NCBI GenBank assembly: GCA_028023455.1
Contig: JAQFVV010006628.1
Span: 62,001-126,000, forward strand
DNA length: 64,000 nt
Direction of reading: 5' to 3'
From: Epiperipatus broadwayi
Taxonomy: Eukaryota > Onychophora > Udeonychophora > Euonychophora > Peripatidae
The notes below the pieces were generated by a model. The model was given only the letters and a program-made list of their open reading frames with translations. It was not told where the DNA came from and did not search any database. How positions within the stretch are numbered: position 1 is the first letter of the stretch; each line of letters starts with the position of its first letter. Below are positions 1 to 10,849 of this stretch, one piece after another. The translations under genes were made by a program, and so were the position numbers.

Positions 1-2207
<2,207 letters not shown>

Positions 2208-2545
2208 CATTTTCAATTATTATTGATCCACTTTAGGATGAAGGTCTCTCCAAATTCAGTCCATATTGGTCAATCTCTAACCTCTTTTATCCACATCAAC
2301 CCAACACAGTTCCTTATTTCATTCATCATCCTCACATGTAGTCTCTTTTTAAGTCTTATACAATCTTTCCTTATCCACTTTAATATTTCAACTATCCATC
2401 TATTATCATCTTTTCTAGAAATATGTCCACCCCAACTCCACTTCAGTTTCTTAATTCTTTCAATGATGTCAGTAACACCTCTTTGTTCTCACACCTAAGT
2501 ATTTTCAATCTTTTTTTGTTACTCCTAACATGCATCTGTCCATCT

Positions 2546-2548
<3 letters not shown>

Positions 2549-2602
<54 letters not shown>
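2549..2602. repeat. (AT)n microsatellite inside the RTE copy
   Basis: About 54 bp of alternating AT between the two recognisable halves of the antisense RTE-like fragment. It is followed directly by the 41-bp repeated fragment at 2600-2640. Confidence 0.97.
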
Positions 2603-2605
<3 letters not shown>

Positions 2606-2640
2606 TCACCAATATATACAGTATCCAGTCAAATCTTGAC
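2600..2640. repeat. 41-bp repeated fragment, copy 1
   Basis: A 41-bp segment starting TATCACTCACC and ending CAAATCTTGAC. It recurs at 2905-2945 with two differences. Both copies begin at the edge of an AT or TATG-rich tract. On the minus strand it replaces RTE coding sequence after RRALQRLQ, so it appears to be an insertion. Confidence 0.85.
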
Positions 2641-2904
2641 TGAAGTCTCTGTAATGCTCTTCTGTTAAACATCCATGTCTCGGATCCATAAGTAAGAACT
2701 GGTAAAATACAATTAATAGAAACCTTATTTTTCAAACATATAGACATATTTCAATGTTAAGTTATTTCTACCAAAAACACCCCAACCAAATTTAATTCTA
2801 TGATTAATTTTATTCATTACGTTTTCATCTCTAATAATAATCTAACCAAGATATTTGTAGTTGTAAACTTTTTTTTGGGGAATAAACAAATATGTATATA
2901 TGTA

Positions 2905-2945
2905 TATCACTCACCGATATATACAATATCCAGTCAAATCTTGAC
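2905..2945. repeat. 41-bp repeated fragment, copy 2
   Basis: Second copy of the fragment at 2600-2640, in the same orientation, preceded by a TATG/TATA-rich run. The two copies are about 300 bp apart and differ at two A/G positions. Confidence 0.85.
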
Positions 2946-3904
2946 ATCTATTATTAAATCATTAATAAAAATAAAAATCCATTTTCTATCTATGAACAGA
3001 CTATGCCTTAAACAGTAATAAATAATGAAAAAAATAATTATAAATCAGCCAAGGAGTTAATGAAACTTCACTTGTAATTGGCTTAAATTTTACAAAGCCT
3101 TGTAAAAGTACCCATTATTTATCATTGTCTAATTTATAATCTAATTTGAAGAATCTAGATCTAGATAGAAAATAGATTTTAATTTTCTGTATACATGTAA
3201 TTAGCCTTGATAATGATTCACCAATCATTAACTGGATTCTGTAAAATAGTAGTGAGTAAATGATGTGGTGATTAGAATATTTGGTTCAATGCATATTTCA
3301 TTATATTAGAGTAATTTGTTGACAAGCTATTAAAATAAACAAACATTATCTCTGTCTTAAGAAAAAGGTTCAATGTAAATCAATTTAGATCAGTTTCATT
3401 AACTTTTTGGCTGATTTGATGTTTTGCTATGTTATTGTCTAATTTACAACTTACTTAACTATTCTAGACATAATATAAAGTGGACTTCCTAGCCTTGATA
3501 AGAATGGAAAAAAGGCTAGACATTGTAAAAACTTTGACTGCTGAATGGATGATTTGTTTATTAACAGCCACTGTAACATTAGCATTATTGATATATTATC
3601 TATATATATTCTTAAAATTACAGCTGTTACTATTATATGATTAGTCACATAGTATATGAACACAGATGGGCTGTTCACTGGCATGCATCAGCCACATTGG
3701 TGAGTTCATTAGATTTTTATATCTGAGTTTAAAATCAATAAACACCATAATCTTTCTTCTCAATTGCCTAATAATTCTTAACTGAAATATCTGGGGATTT
3801 TTTTTTGAAGGGAGAATAAATGTGCTTTTTTAAAAAATAGACGTTTATAATAATGACATACAAAACTATATTGCAAGATCAATGATCAAATTACATAATT
3901 AGAT
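2946..3904. other. Non-coding, nothing recognised
   Basis: AT-rich sequence without recognisable genes or repeats. The antisense open frame at 3451-3684 has no family features. Confidence 0.5.
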
Positions 3905-4830
3905 TGAAAAGAGTGTTTGACAGGATAGGTTCATATCACCAAATATGTTATGGCAGTTTAACAAGAAGTTTTTTGTGGATTAAAATGGGAAGCTATGGGA
4001 TTAAAAGTAAATGGAGATTATTTAAGATATCTAGTTTTTGTAGATGATGTAATTGTTTTTACAAATAATATTTCAAAGCTTCAAGAAATGTTGCAAGAGT
4101 TACCGAATAAGTGTTGGTGGCCTAGTGGTTAGCATAGCTGCCTTCCAAGCAGCTAGCCCGATTTCGCTTCCCTCAACGCATTTGACATATGAAAAAAAGT
4201 AAAAACGTAGGACTAAAGATAAATGCTAAAAAGACTAAAGTAATGTTCAATGGATTTTCTCAAATGAACAAATTAAAGATAATCATGAATTTTAAAAAAG
4301 TTAACTCCAAATGGAAACATAATGGATAAAATTAATCATAGAATTACACTTAGATGGGGTGCTTTTGGTAGAAATAACTTAACATTAAAACGAAATATGT
4401 CTGTGTGTTTAAAAAGGAAGGTTTTTAATAAATAAGTCTTACCAGTTCTTATGAGACTGGTATAATTAACAGAAGAGCTATACAAAGACTTCAGACAAAT
4501 CACTAAAGAATGGAGAGATTTTTCTTAGGAATAATAAAAAGAAATCAAAAACATAATGCATGAGGATTTGACATCATTGAAAAAAAATGGAGTTGGGCTG
4601 GACATATTTCTAAAAGAGATGATAATAGTGGAACATCTTAAACTGGATCCTAAGAAATTAGACACAACCTAATATATATATATGAGATGGATGAATGAAA
4701 TAAGGAACTTTACTGGTATGATGTGGGGAAAAGTCTAGAAATCAAAGACACTATATTACATTTGGAGACAACATTTTGAAGCAAATTGATAATGGTTGAA
4801 AATGATGATGATGTGAACATGTTGCTAAAA
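3905..4830 (+). pseudogene. RTE-like LINE ORF2 fragment with RT active-site region (broken)
   Basis: A decayed reverse transcriptase tail in sense orientation. Near 3990-4100 it reads WEAMGLKVNGDYLRYLVF then VDDVIVFTN; the V-D-D corresponds to the RT catalytic (F/Y)xDD, at about 4036-4062. After a tRNA-derived SINE insertion it resumes with LKINAKKTKVMFNGF (about 4210-4256), DKINHRITLRWGAFGRNNL (about 4325-4380), CLKRKVFNK and VLPVL. It then continues as RRAIQRLQ, WSWAGHISKRDD near 4590-4625, and a terminal W-R-Q-H-F-E-A block near 4770. The end carries ATGATGATG. Multiple frameshifts and stops show it is inactive. It is the same family as the antisense copy at 2222-2880. RTE/BovB-like assignment rests on the motif order. 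Confidence 0.82.
4111..4200 (+). repeat. tRNA-Gly(UCC)-derived SINE inserted in the RTE copy
   Basis: Positions 4111-4180 fold like a tRNA. The anticodon stem GCTGC/GCAGC is perfect, around the loop CTTCCAA, giving anticodon TCC at 4144-4146. The D-arm/A-box region resembles tRNA-Gly (CCTAGTGGTTAGCAT). The acceptor ends GTGTTGG/CTCAACGC pair imperfectly and the T arm is degraded. It is followed by TTGACATATGAAAAAAAG, a tail also seen after the unrelated tRNA head at 25456-25566. It sits between the RT active-site block and the next conserved block of an RTE pseudogene, so it is an insertion, not a functional tRNA gene. Confidence 0.75.
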
Positions 4831-4879
4831 CAGATGACAAAAAGAAATCTTCAACTTGTAAAAATAAAAAAAACTCAGA

Positions 4880-5010
4880 AAAAAGGTGTGTGGGGGATGA
4901 ATGATTGAGACAAGGAATTTTCCTGGATTGATGTGTAAGGGAATGTATGCATCACAGAATTTGGATTAAATATTAAAAAAACTTACACGTGGTAATGAGA
5001 TTATAATAAT
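4880..5010 (+). pseudogene. Possible second RTE 3'-end remnant
   Basis: Just after the RTE copy the words GACAAGGAATTTTCCTGG and GATTATAATAATTGAAAA echo the last segment of the preceding copy (ATAAGGAACTTTACTGG and the terminal ATTGATAATGGTTGAAAA). This suggests a second, more decayed 3' end in the same orientation. No coherent translation remains. Confidence 0.35.
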
Positions 5011-6285
5011 TGAAAAATATATATATAATACGATATATCATGTCAATTATATTATGTCACATTATGGTCGAATTAGAATAAGTCCAGATCCTTTATCTTT
5101 TTTTAAATATATTAGGCATCATATTCAGGGTAGTGAGCTATTGCGGTCATCTATTATATAATAATTGAGTTGACTTAACACTAACCACTAATCGTGTAAA
5201 TTTCTCTGGGGTGTTAAAAAAACATCGCTCTCTCTATATAATAACTCTTAGCTTTAAATTTAATTACGCATCTTTAAAATATTAGAAAAAGCTCATTACA
5301 GTTTATGATTAAGATGCTAAAATAATCTACATTAAGAGAGTCGCAAACTATTTCCGATGATGATCATAAACTATATTACAAAGTGGAAAGCAACGGTAAA
5401 ATAGGTTTGATGATGGATGGAGGGGGGTATATTCAGGTCATACTCTGTTACCTAATAACTTAATCTACCTACAGGCAAAGAATATAAGTACATGTAAAAC
5501 ACTCATATTAGATAATACATAAGTTTATGGTAATGGCAGAAATGGTTCTAGCAATTATTTTGTAAATTAAGTAAAAGCTTATTCAAAGCAAAGCAGGAAG
5601 AGAAAGGATTGACAATCTTTTTTTTTATATAGTTTTTGCTGTAGTTGCATAGTTTTCTAACCAACAAATTACAAACTACTACAGAAATCTAATAGCATAA
5701 ACTGACTGGAAATTTAGTTATAAATGGTATTGTGCAGTTCACCACGTTTTAAACGTCCTTAGAGTAAAAGAAGAAATTATTTTATTTGATACAAAGTAAC
5801 ATTTGAGCTGATTTTATTGATGATGACTGCTGAATCATCAGGATTGTTTCGTTTTAATTCTGGGGATTACAGTTTTCTAAGAAATGATTAGGCAAGATTC
5901 GTAAAAGTTGAGAAATTTCCCTTACGTTAACACTTAAAAGCTAGAAGATTTATATCATTTAAAATCACTACAATTAAAATGTTTCACAGATGATATAAAA
6001 ATGAATAATCAAAGATCATAATGATTTAATATGCTAATTAAGGATAAAAATGATTTGAAAAATATTTCAATTAAAAGTATAAAATAATATGATAATACAA
6101 CAAAGATAAACAATAAACATAGATATATTTCAAGTAAGCTGAGAATATCAACTAAAAATAAATTTGATCAAATTTTAAATCAAAAGGAATTGAGATAATA
6201 GTTGATCAATTATAGATATATTAAACAACCTCCATACTTCTCCATTTTTTTTAAATTCATATAAATAAAGATACAATAAAAGACA
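5011..6285. other. Non-coding, nothing recognised
   Basis: No coding signature, RNA gene or repeat that I can support. It has short homopolymer runs and isolated less AT-rich words only. Confidence 0.5.
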
Positions 6286-6352
6286 AATGATCCCCAAGAT
6301 ACACTTCATGCTGAACCAGCATTCATCAGTTGGACCAGCTCATTATCTCCCT
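6286..6352 (-). ncRNA. Hammerhead ribozyme, family B, fragment copy
   Basis: On the minus strand the core CTGATGA (complement of 6323-6329) is followed by a perfect 6-bp stem II, ATGCTG-GTT-CAGCAT, then GAA and a weak stem III ending in TATC. Stem I pairs CCAA with TTGG next to the core, and beyond an internal loop AATGA pairs with TCATT (6286-6290). Compared with the 39-kb copy the upper stem carries a G-C in place of A-T, a compensatory change. The conserved A after GAA is G here, so activity is doubtful. The rest of the element is not recognisable. Confidence 0.65.
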
Positions 6353-6359
6353 TATGTAT

Positions 6360-7330
6360 CTCTATTATATGAAGAGTATTTATCTATAGTAAATTGTTAC
6401 ATTTTTATTTACGATTGTCAAACTCACTCCACTCATAACTTTGACACCATTCACCTCAGATAAATACAATGATGTTGACCTTGGTTTCTGAAAATCAAAC
6501 AAATGACACTTCTCTAGAATAATCTATTGCCTGTTTGAATTTTCATACTACTCAAAGGCACATTTATCATGACAGAATTCATCTATTTCACTGTTGGTTA
6601 CCTACTTTTTTTTATCACCGACCTTTACGGAATTATAACTTCCCTAATGAATGAATTCATCTCATGATAGGATGAAAATGAGGCAATGTTATTGAGATAT
6701 ATATGTTTTAAGTAAGGTATATTTTCTGATCAAGTATTTGCTTTAAACATTTTAGTTGATACCAGTAAATTTCTCACAATTCCTCACTGGTACCACAATT
6801 CAGAAGCATCAATACTTTTACTATTCTTCTCTAATAACAATTCTTGCACTAATAAAGAGACACAAATAATTCCATAATTTCAACATATGAGATTTTTCAT
6901 ATTAGGATCTGTTTCAAGATTTAAAAATGTTTTCCCACTTTGACCAGCATAAGTCTTAATGAATTTTTGTTTACCAAATCCTTCAAAGTGGAATTCAATT
7001 TTGAAAACAGCAAATCACTCTGTTGCAATTATTATTTTTTTCATATTAAGTTATATCACTTTTTTATTCTGTTCTTTAATTTTCCTAATGGGAGACTTAA
7101 AGTGTGCAATATTTTCAATGATTCTAAACACATTGCACAGGTAATATAACAAGTGAAAATGTGTGCTAATACACAGCTGAAGAGAAGTTTATCCTTTAGA
7201 GTTGAAAATGTCAAAATAATGTTGAGCACTTTTGAGAATTACACTACTCTCATAATCATAGCTGGGGTAAGTGGTGTGGAAATTCAAATTTATGTAAAAT
7301 GAGCAAATGTTAGAGTGCATTTCATGGAGA
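6360..7330. other. Non-coding, nothing recognised
   Basis: AT-rich sequence. The 60-69 aa open frames at 6940-7149 overlap each other and show no family motif. Confidence 0.5.
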
Positions 7331-7334
7331 GGGG

Positions 7335-8500
7335 GAAGGGTGAATCTTTGCAATTAATAACATGAATGGAATGTCTATATAGTATCATTCCCTAATTTTT
7401 TGCCATGAGTGGTCTCTCTGAATACACTGAATTGCCTCTGAAGATAGTGTTAACAAATGCCTTGTTAACTCCTGATGTTCAAAAAAAATGAACTGGAATC
7501 TGGCTTGGTCACTGCTCTCTTGTAAGTGAACTGATGCTGTGCCAATTGTGTAGACCAAGACATCCTGGATTCCTCAAAATAAACAGAATTACGCCTAGTG
7601 AGAGGGCATTTAATTTCATAAACAGTGCAAGAAGTGATCTCAGGTTTAAATTTATCACTTTGGGTTATTTAGCAGACTATTGAAAAAAAGTGGATGCAAA
7701 AATCAAGGTGGTACATAGATGTAAATACTTTAAAGGTTTTAGTGAGGGTGGGAATATATGGGAGAAAAAAACATGGTCTGTTGTTGCAGTGGGGGGGGGG
7801 TAGAGTTAAACTTTCTGCAAAAGTGTTTTTATTTTTATTTTTTAGAAGGTATGTTTGAATCCAATAGATGTGAGGTCACTAATGTATACTTCTATGTTGG
7901 TTTTATGGGAAGATTTGTTTTTGCATAAAGATTGGTTGTGAAATAAAAATTATGAAAAGTCTGATAGCTTGTGATTCTGAGGTGTGATGGATTTTGGGTA
8001 TGTGAAGTCACTTACTTCAAGCAGTTTAATCTACATAGAGTAGTCTAGGTGGAGAGACTTCTAGTGTATTGTTAAACTGAAGTATTTGACATATTGTGAG
8101 GAGTCTTCTCATTTTACAGTGAGATGTAGTGCAGATTGGCTTTGAAGGTTCACTTTGATTTCTTGTATAGCTGGTTCTGATCCTGTGATGAAGATGCCAT
8201 CCACATAACATATATATATAATATCTGGGGCATGGTCATATACATAATATATATATATAATATCTGGGGCATGGTCAAAGTATGGCGGAATGACAAACTT
8301 TTCAAAATGGGTAACATATAAACTAGAGATGATTCCATTCAGAGGGAACCCAAAAACTATCAGAAATTTTGTAATAGTGGCTATTGAAAATGGTTATTAT
8401 GTTGTTATTGAGGCAAGAGGGAAATGAAATAATAAAGTCTGTGAATGGTTGGAGGTAATTAGCATAATAGACTAGTCTCTTCATTAAGAAATTATGATTT
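7335..8500 (-). pseudogene. Penelope-like element: RT end plus GIY-YIG domain (broken)
   Basis: Read on the minus strand, 8350-8170 gives GIISSLYVTHFEKFVIPPY followed after a short insertion by CYVDGIFITGSEPAIQ. This matches the Penelope-like RT arrangement where the G-x-x-x-S-P-x-I-A-N-x-Y-M-x-x-F-E block precedes the R-Y-V-D-D active site; here the second D is G. Further along, near 7640-7490, it reads TVYEIKCP, NSVYFEES and LAQHQFTYKRAV, a degenerate GIY-YIG endonuclease like that at 10490-10570. Stops and frameshifts are frequent, so it is dead. A Copia RT was considered because of Y-V-D-x-I-F-I-T-G-S, but the GIY-YIG-like tail favours Penelope. Confidence 0.62.
8205..8277. repeat. Tandem duplication of about 37 bp inside the Penelope RT
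   Basis: The words ATAATATCTGGGGCATGGTC occur twice, each preceded by an AT run, splitting the RT reading just before the Y-V-D-G motif on the minus strand. It looks like a local duplication after the element died. Confidence 0.85.
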
Positions 8501-8509
8501 TTGTAATTA

Positions 8510-9104
8510 TTTTAAGGTTTTTAAAAGTTAAAAGTATGTTCTAAATTTTGTAAAACTTTTAGCATTACTCTTACAAAATATTTTATTATGCTCAATACTA
8601 CACATCAAATTTGAAAAATGATAATAAAGGAATAATAAAATATAAGTGCCTTCAACATAAATTGAAGACATTTTATTAATATATACAAATGTATACAGCA
8701 TTCTGAAATGGAAAAATAACTAAAATTTATTTACAATTTTTTTTTTTACATGTAATACTATATGGTGCTCAGATGAGGAAAAGTGGCTGCTTGAATACTT
8801 TAAAATTTTGCAAATTTTGATGGGTTTTTTCGTTTGTTTGTTTACATTTTTCTATGGATAGTATATAATTGAAATTGTGTAATCAGATTGTACTTTGCAG
8901 TTTTATATTCATTGTATATGTAACTAATCAAACCTTTCAAGTTTATTTGCCAAGTCATTACAAACATAGATATATTATATTGAAATAGTTTCTTGGTGGG
9001 ATGCAATTGGTAAATTATATCTCACAGTAGGATGTGAATGCATCGAAAATAATAGGCTCGTACTTTTAAATATGATAGGGTTGATAGCTTAATTTATTTG
9101 TATA
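8510..9104. other. Non-coding, nothing recognised
   Basis: AT-rich spacer between the Penelope pseudogene and the hammerhead palindrome, with no supported feature. Confidence 0.5.
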
Positions 9105-9198
9105 CAGTGGTAATCTCTCTATACAGTAGTGCTGTTTAGTGCAAGTCATTGTAATCAATGGACAAAGAAATGTTTGTGCATAAATTTTTTATATAGCA

Positions 9199-9262
9199 CC
9201 TACTCATCCAATATCCCTAGATTAGTTTTTAACTTGTGGCTTTTATTAGTGTGGAGCCATGG
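9199..9262 (-). ncRNA. Degenerate hammerhead ribozyme, family A
   Basis: Minus-strand core CTAATAA (complement of 9243-9249) stands where family A has CTGATGA. It is followed by AAGCCACAAGTT (stem II and loop), AAAAACTAATC and GGGATATTGGATGAGTAG. Several core positions are mutated, so it should be inactive. Identity rests on alignment with the copy at 51836-51897. Confidence 0.6.
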
Positions 9263-9369
9263 GTTTGAGAGCACTGCATCTAGTTATGGCTTTCACCATG
9301 GATCTGAGAGAACTGCACCTAGATCATAGGATCCCAAAATCTTAAGATCCTAAGATCTAGGTGCAGTGA

Positions 9370-9432
9370 TCTCAAATCCATGGCCTATACTAATGAAAGT
9401 CACAAGCTAGAAACTAGTCTGGGAATATTAGA
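9370..9432 (+). ncRNA. Degenerate hammerhead ribozyme, family A
   Basis: Core CTAATGA (9390-9396; consensus CTGATGA with G to A), stem II AGT-CACAA-GCT, then GAA and the palindromic stem III ACTAGT followed by C at 9419. Downstream is TGGGAATATTAGATAAGTAGG. The invariant G5 is lost, so cleavage is unlikely. It forms the sense half of the head-to-head palindrome. Confidence 0.7.
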
Positions 9433-10069
9433 TAAGTAGGCTTACATCTATTGATTATTATGGGCTGAACTGGGTGGCACTATTGTATAGAGTTTGATAC
9501 TGTTTTTAATAGTTTCTGTAAGCATAGAAAATAGTGATTATGTGATGTTTAGTGGTTTAATAACAATATATTTTATAGAATAATATAATAGTATAATTTT
9601 TATTGATAAATTTAGCAATCACAAAAATACATTGAGTAATCTAATTCAGCCCAGTGATTGGAGAATAACTGGGAATCTGATAGATTAAAAATGAAAAAAA
9701 TACAAGTTAAACAAAATAGTATTTATTTAATTAATCAATAGAATAACAATATTTGATATATGAGTTGACTATCTGCATTTATCTTATAAATATAAATTTT
9801 AAAATTTCCATACTTTTTAATTAAGAATTGGAATTAGTAAAGTATAGATATAAGGCATTGATTTGATCCAAGTACTAATGTTAATATAATTAGCTTAAGA
9901 ATTCTTATCTAGTAATTTAAGTACATTAATAATGGAAAAAATTAAAGAAAGTTGTAGCTGTAAAGATATTCAGATATAATGTTTATCCTAATAATAGACG
10001 GGCATTCATGTAAAAACAACTTAAGAAAATCATACTCGGAAAAAATAAAATAAAGATTAAATCATCAAA

Positions 10070-10230
10070 CATTATATGCTTACTGATGAAAGCCACAAGC
10101 TAGAAACTAGTCTGGGGATATTGGATGAGTAGACACTAGATAGGTATTTTATGCACAAATCTTTCTTGCATCCAGTGATTACTCTAATCTGCACTGAGTG
10201 GCACTACTTATAGGGAGTTTTGCCTCTGTG
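10070..10230 (+). mobile_element. Family A hammerhead element fragment
   Basis: A 5'-truncated family A copy: hammerhead at 10083-10124, GATATTGGATGAGTAG, then TTTTATGCACAAATC, CATCCAGTGATTACTC, and GAGTGGCACTACTTATAG followed by GGAGTTTTGCC. It ends just before the Penelope GIY-YIG remnant. No target-site duplication is seen. It may be adjacent to that remnant by chance, or may be part of its non-coding end. Confidence 0.75.
10083..10124 (+). ncRNA. Hammerhead ribozyme, family A
   Basis: Intact conserved core: CTGATGA (10083-10089), stem II AGC-CACAA-GCT, GAA, stem III ACTAGT and C at 10112 (predicted cleavage after it). Relative to the copy at 51852 the outer stem II pair is A-T instead of G-C, a covarying change. 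Stem I is weak because the 5' flank is truncated, so activity here is uncertain. Confidence 0.75.
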
Positions 10231-10235
10231 AAAAA

Positions 10236-10840
10236 TAAAGATTACATGTTTAATGGAATTCTAAACAATGAGAAATATTTAACATACATTAGGCAAAACA
10301 TTACACAGAAGATTAATAGGATTACTTATTCAACTATGGATGTCATTAGATTATGTTATGGTATTAATAAATATATAATTTAAATTTTTTTAACATGATT
10401 TCCAGTTGGCATGGAGAACCCCTCCTAAGCTTAATAGATTAATATATAATTCTAAGGTAGTAACAAGGAAAGAGGATAAAAGCAAAGTTGTGTATTCTAT
10501 TGAATGCCCACATCAGGTTGTAATGCAATATATATAGGTGAAACTAAGACAAATATTAATATCATCTTCAAGAGCATAAATATACTTATAGAAAGACAAC
10601 GGAGGATGATAAAATCTATTCAGCTTCCTGTATTCATCAAAGTATTATGGGCCATATATGTTGTACATGGGATTTTAGTATGTTGATATATAAAACACAT
10701 GATAGAAAAACATAAGATCAAAGAATCATATGCAATAAAGTATTCTTCTTGTACTATTAATGTGAAGTTAGCCAGTTTTTGGATTATAGCCTTGATAAGG
10801 ACTCAAACGAGTTGAAAGCTTTGGCAATAGTATTTTTTAT
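10236..10840 (+). pseudogene. Penelope-like element C-terminus with GIY-YIG endonuclease (broken)
   Basis: From about 10440 the frames give SKVVTRKEDKSKVVYSIECP, then GCNAIYIGETKTNINI. This is a clear GIY-YIG start (V-Y-x-I-x-C-P ... Y-I-G-E-T). It continues in shifted frames as EHKYTYRKTTEDDKIYSAS and SIMGHICCTWDFSMLIYKTH, then IKESYAIKYSS. GIY-YIG fused downstream of RT is characteristic of Penelope-like retroelements, in which the domain nicks target DNA. The upstream RT is not recognisable and frameshifts are present. A hammerhead-like fold follows at 10782-10834. The domain resembles the degenerate one at 7490-7640. Confidence 0.78.
10782..10834 (+). ncRNA. Hammerhead-like fold at the 3' end of a Penelope copy
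   Basis: The sequence CTTGATAAGG stands in the place of CTGATGA, followed by a hairpin ACTC-AAAC-GAGT, then TGAAAGCTTTGGC, where GAA is followed by the palindrome AAGCTT. Flanks TTATAGCC and GGCAATAG pair as a stem I with one mismatch. The core has an extra T and a G to A change, so this is at best a decayed hammerhead. Its position just after GIY-YIG is where Penelope elements are known to carry such ribozymes. Confidence 0.5.
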
Positions 10841-10849
10841 ATTATTTTT

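Larger units (their letters stand above)
2222..2880 (-). pseudogene. RTE-like LINE, 3' end of ORF2 (broken)
   Basis: The minus strand encodes the C-terminal part of a non-LTR retrotransposon protein, downstream of the RT active site. In order along the minus strand one reads NKINHRIKFGWGVFGR, then KVSINCILPVLTYGSETW, then RRALQRLQ, then (after an AT-microsatellite interruption) TDIIERIKKLKWSWGGHIS followed by RKDDNRW. This succession, with the V-L-P-V-L-T-Y-G-x-E-T-W and L-K-W-x-W-x-G-H-I signatures, is typical of RTE/BovB-type and related LINEs. Several frameshifts and stops make it a fossil. It is the same family as the sense copy at 3905-4830, and the microsatellite at 2549-2602 sits inside it. 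Exact clade assignment is inference. Confidence 0.8.
9105..9557. mobile_element. Family A hammerhead element, head-to-head inverted copy
   Basis: Two copies of the same element face each other around an axis near 9337, where GATCCTAAGATC-type palindromic words lie. The left arm (about 9109-9333) is antisense. Read in reverse it gives GGATATTGGATGAGTAGG, then the CAATGGATTAC-like and CAGTAGTGC blocks. The right arm (about 9340-9557) is sense, with a hammerhead at 9370-9432, the TTGATTATT and GGTGGCACTATTGTATAG blocks, and the family 3' end ATGTGATGTTTAGTGG at 9540-9555. No target-site duplication is obvious. Relatives are at 10076, 23404, 51615 and 62016. No protein is encoded. Confidence 0.75.

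Noticed and set aside
5818-5875. CTGATGATTCAGCAG on the minus strand close to GAAAC, considered as a hammerhead.
   Set aside because: The order of core and GAA is wrong for a type I hammerhead and no stems II or III can be drawn in the required places.
8150-8338. Reading the 8.2-kb antisense fragment as a Copia RT because of Y-V-D-x-I-F-I-T-G-S.
   Set aside because: The upstream block resembles the Penelope pattern before the active site, and a degenerate GIY-YIG-like region follows. Copia elements have RNase H there.
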